7,466 bases of DNA. Origin: Candidatus Atribacteria bacterium (lineage in GTDB: Bacteria > Atribacterota > Atribacteria > Atribacterales > Atribacteraceae). Positions 5,572-7,466 of this stretch are shown here, in pieces (within the stretch, counting starts at the first letter, position 1; each line of letters begins with the position of its first letter). The position numbers were made by a program, and so were the translations under genes. A model generated the notes under the pieces. That model worked only from the letters and a program-made list of their open reading frames with translations, made no database searches and was not told where the DNA came from. The stretch is taken from the NCBI GenBank assembly GCA_003561145.1, contig PWXL01000237.1, positions 1 to 7,466 of the forward strand, given 5' to 3'.

Positions 5572-6762
5572 ATGAAAAGAAAGTTTCTCATCATAGTTGT
5601 TGTGGGTGCTCTCATAATAGGTGCAGGATTTTGGTTTTCAACGCGTCCGCTCGTTGCTGACTATTTTGTCGCAGGGCAGCGTGATTTTATTGAAACGGTT
5701 GTCGCTTCAGGTCGAGTGGAGCCGGGAAGAAGGCTCGGCTTGGCTTTGCAATCATCAGGGGTTATCTGTGAAGTCTTTTTCCAGGAAGGTGACGTGGTAG
5801 AAGAAGGTGAGTTGCTGATGTGTTTGATGGACTCTCTTGAAGAGCTGAACATGGAGCTTGCGCGGGTAGAAGCTGACCTGGCCCGTACCAAGGTGATGTC
5901 CGTCGCAAATGAAGAACGCATGGCCGCAAGGGAAGACTATAACCAATTGGTAATCAACGCTCGTACGGCACTTGAGAACTACCGCAGGGTACAATCCCTT
6001 GCCGGGGTGGGGGGAGTGAGCCAGAGTGAAGTGGTTGAAGCAAGGGATAATTGGGATATCGCGCGTTCCCGGCAAGCGACCGCGTCTTCCCGGCTGGAAA
6101 CGCTGTTAGAAGGTGGGGCTCTCTGGCAGGAAGCAAACTCCAGGTTGGAGCAAGCACAACTCCGTGTGAGGGAAGCTGAAATCGCTCTGGAGAGAAAAAG
6201 ACTCCATGCACCTGTAGACGGGATCATATTCACCATACACCGCGAATCGGGTGAATACCTCTCAGCAGGTGAAACAGTATTGACATTGGGTCATACACAG
6301 GGTTTGGTGGTGGTGGATATCGACGAAAAAGAATACCCACGCCTGGCTGTGGGGCTTGAAGCTATGGTATCAAGTACCGCGGGTGGAGTAAAAACAGCTG
6401 AAGCAGAAATTGTCTACGTAGCTCCCGCGGTTGATTTTCGTACAGGTACCGTTGAAGTACGGTTGGGCCTGTTGGATGATGTCTTTTTCAAGCCGGATTC
6501 GGCGGTCACAGTCGAGATCATTTTGAACAAGCGAGAGGGATTGGTGGCATTTCCGGAAGAATTTTTGGTAGAGGATGGGACATCCTTCTTCATATGGATT
6601 CCTGCAGAAGATGATACAGCCGCACTTCTGCCCCTCAATGAAGTTGAGAGGTGGCGTGGTTGGGTAATCGCTCCTGACGTAAGCGAAGATACGGTGATTC
6701 TTGACCCGGCAGCGGCACGGGAAAACCGTACAGTGCGACAGGGACAGGAAAGGATACCCTGA
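5572..6762 (+). CDS. HlyD-family periplasmic adaptor (membrane fusion protein) of a second ABC exporter
   Basis: A 396-residue adaptor for an ABC exporter, encoded directly before an FtsX-like permease. Residues 5-22 form one hydrophobic N-terminal helix with no lipobox Cys. ETVVASGRVEPGRRLGLALQ (41-60) opens the first barrel-sandwich half, and FFQEGDVVEEGELL (69-82) completes it. A coiled-coil hairpin spans about 88-209. Its tip carries R139, L143 and S150 in RVQSLAGVGGVS, an exact R-x3-L-x6-S TolC-docking motif. The second lipoyl half starts LHAPVDGIIF (211-220), followed by beta-barrel (about 245-320) and membrane-proximal parts. The ATG has AGGGGG 5 nt upstream. The permease ATG starts after one untranslated base beyond the stop, so the two are one transcript. 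Sequence and length differ clearly from the left-hand adaptor, so they are paralogues, not a recent duplication. Substrate unknown. Confidence 0.92.
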   Translation: MKRKFLIIVVVGALIIGAGFWFSTRPLVADYFVAGQRDFIETVVASGRVEPGRRLGLALQSSGVICEVFFQEGDVVEEGELLMCLMDSLEELNMELARVEADLARTKVMSVANEERMAAREDYNQLVINARTALENYRRVQSLAGVGGVSQSEVVEARDNWDIARSRQATASSRLETLLEGGALWQEANSRLEQAQLRVREAEIALERKRLHAPVDGIIFTIHRESGEYLSAGETVLTLGHTQGLVVVDIDEKEYPRLAVGLEAMVSSTAGGVKTAEAEIVYVAPAVDFRTGTVEVRLGLLDDVFFKPDSAVTVEIILNKREGLVAFPEEFLVEDGTSFFIWIPAEDDTAALLPLNEVERWRGWVIAPDVSEDTVILDPAAARENRTVRQGQERIP

Positions 6763-6763
6763 A

Positions 6764-7466
6764 ATGCTGCGTTTTGAATTCATGGTGGCATGGAGATTTT
6801 TGAAAGAAGCACGTTCGCAAACCCTCCTCATACTGGCCGGTATCACAATCGGGGTCGCTGTGCAGATATTCCTTTCTTCCCTCATTGGGGGTCTGCAGGA
6901 CAACCTTGTAGAAAGTACGGTGGGTAATTCACCTCATATAGTGCTGGAAGCTTTCGAGGATTCTCCTCGTTCCATCCTGGGGGAAGGGGGAAACCCCCGG
7001 ACAGTTGTGCTGCCGACCGTGAGAGCGGTACGTGAAGACAGCCTTTTGCTCTCCTGGCAGCCCCTCCAGGAGTCCCTGGCCCGTAATACGGAACTTACAG
7101 CATCGTCTCCCCTGGCACAGGGCTCGGGGTTTCTGGTGCGTGGTTCAGCAAACCGGCCGGTTATGGTCAAGGGGGTCGACTTTCCCCAGGCCGACCGCAT
7201 CTACCGGGTATCCTCCCGTATGGTAGAAGGTGAAGCCCGTTTGGGCGGAACGGGGGTTTTGGTAGGGAAGGGTCTGTCCGGCGACCTCGGTCTTTCTCTC
7301 GGTGATTCAGTGCAGGTTTCCACCGCCGATGGAGCCTCTTCCACTTTTACCGTGAACGGAGTATTTGACCTTGAAGCGCAAGCGGTAAATGACTCGTGGG
7401 TGTTCATGGACTTATCGCGCGCGCAGGCGCTCTTTGGCTTTACTGGAGCGCTCTCCCGCATAGAAA
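6764..7466 (+). CDS. FtsX/MacB/LolC-E-like ABC transporter permease (N-terminal part, cut by window edge)
   Basis: An open frame of 234 codons runs off the right edge. The translation starts MLRFEFMVAWRFLKEARSQT. Residues about 19-41 form the first transmembrane helix (LLILAGITIGVAVQIFLSSL), preceded by an amphipathic basic stretch. A large periplasmic domain follows, as in MacB_PCD/LolC-E proteins: GSANRPVMVKGVDFPQADRI, then VLVGKGLSGDLGLSLGDSVQ, then FTVNGVF and the VFMDLSRAQALFGF region. This pattern resembles LolC/E and related FtsX-like exporters, which work as mechanotransmitters with a MacB/LolD-type ATPase. The remaining three helices and probably the ATPase gene lie beyond the window. 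The start lies 1 nt after the adaptor stop; AAAGGA (6748-6753), 10 nt upstream, is the likely ribosome binding site. Family is confident; cargo (drug, lipid, lipoprotein or peptide) is not known. Confidence 0.9.
   Translation, partial: MLRFEFMVAWRFLKEARSQTLLILAGITIGVAVQIFLSSLIGGLQDNLVESTVGNSPHIVLEAFEDSPRSILGEGGNPRTVVLPTVRAVREDSLLLSWQPLQESLARNTELTASSPLAQGSGFLVRGSANRPVMVKGVDFPQADRIYRVSSRMVEGEARLGGTGVLVGKGLSGDLGLSLGDSVQVSTADGASSTFTVNGVFDLEAQAVNDSWVFMDLSRAQALFGFTGALSRIE

Overview
The window looks like chromosomal DNA of a diderm (outer-membrane-bearing) bacterium. The best evidence is a TolC-type outer-membrane efflux protein with a signal peptide, and two periplasmic adaptor subunits of ABC exporters. 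Strong AGGAGG-type ribosome binding sites, a TTG start and a probable GTG start, and moderately GC-rich genes separated by AT-rich spacers fit several lineages. A spirochaete-like or related anaerobe is a guess only; no rRNA or other phylogenetic marker is present.

Left part (1-3366, minus strand): a compact efflux operon read right to left. It encodes a MarR-family regulator, a TolC-like outer-membrane channel, a HlyD/MacA-type adaptor, and the first 60 codons of a MacB/LolD-type ABC ATPase that leaves the window at base 1. The last three genes are tightly coupled: channel and adaptor overlap by 4 nt (ATGA), and adaptor and ATPase share one base (TAATG). The 220-bp spacer 3367-3586 holds a recognisable promoter for this operon. 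An almost perfect 21-bp palindrome lies across its -10 box and probable start point, the classical layout for MarR autorepression.

Centre (3587-5421, plus strand): a class I/II PLP-dependent aminotransferase with a TTG start, then 32 nt later a PIN-like (PIN_7-type) putative ribonuclease with a small C-terminal winged-helix-like segment. A weak hairpin overlaps the aminotransferase stop and the ribosome binding site of the PIN gene. A hairpin plus T-run at the end of the PIN gene is a plausible terminator.

Right part (5572-7466, plus strand): a second ABC export operon, with a HlyD-type adaptor followed after 1 nt by an FtsX/MacB/LolC-E-like permease that runs off the right edge. No outer-membrane channel is seen for this system, yet its adaptor carries an exact R-x3-L-x6-S TolC-docking motif. 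The adaptor encoded beside the TolC homologue has a degenerate version. The two exporters may therefore share the channel, or the right one may use another channel outside the window.

Overall this is mostly recognisable efflux and metabolic content. I see no CRISPR array, transposon, tRNA or rRNA, and no clearly new multi-gene system. The points most worth a second look are the MarR operator, the adaptor/channel pairing, and the PIN-like nuclease beside the aminotransferase.
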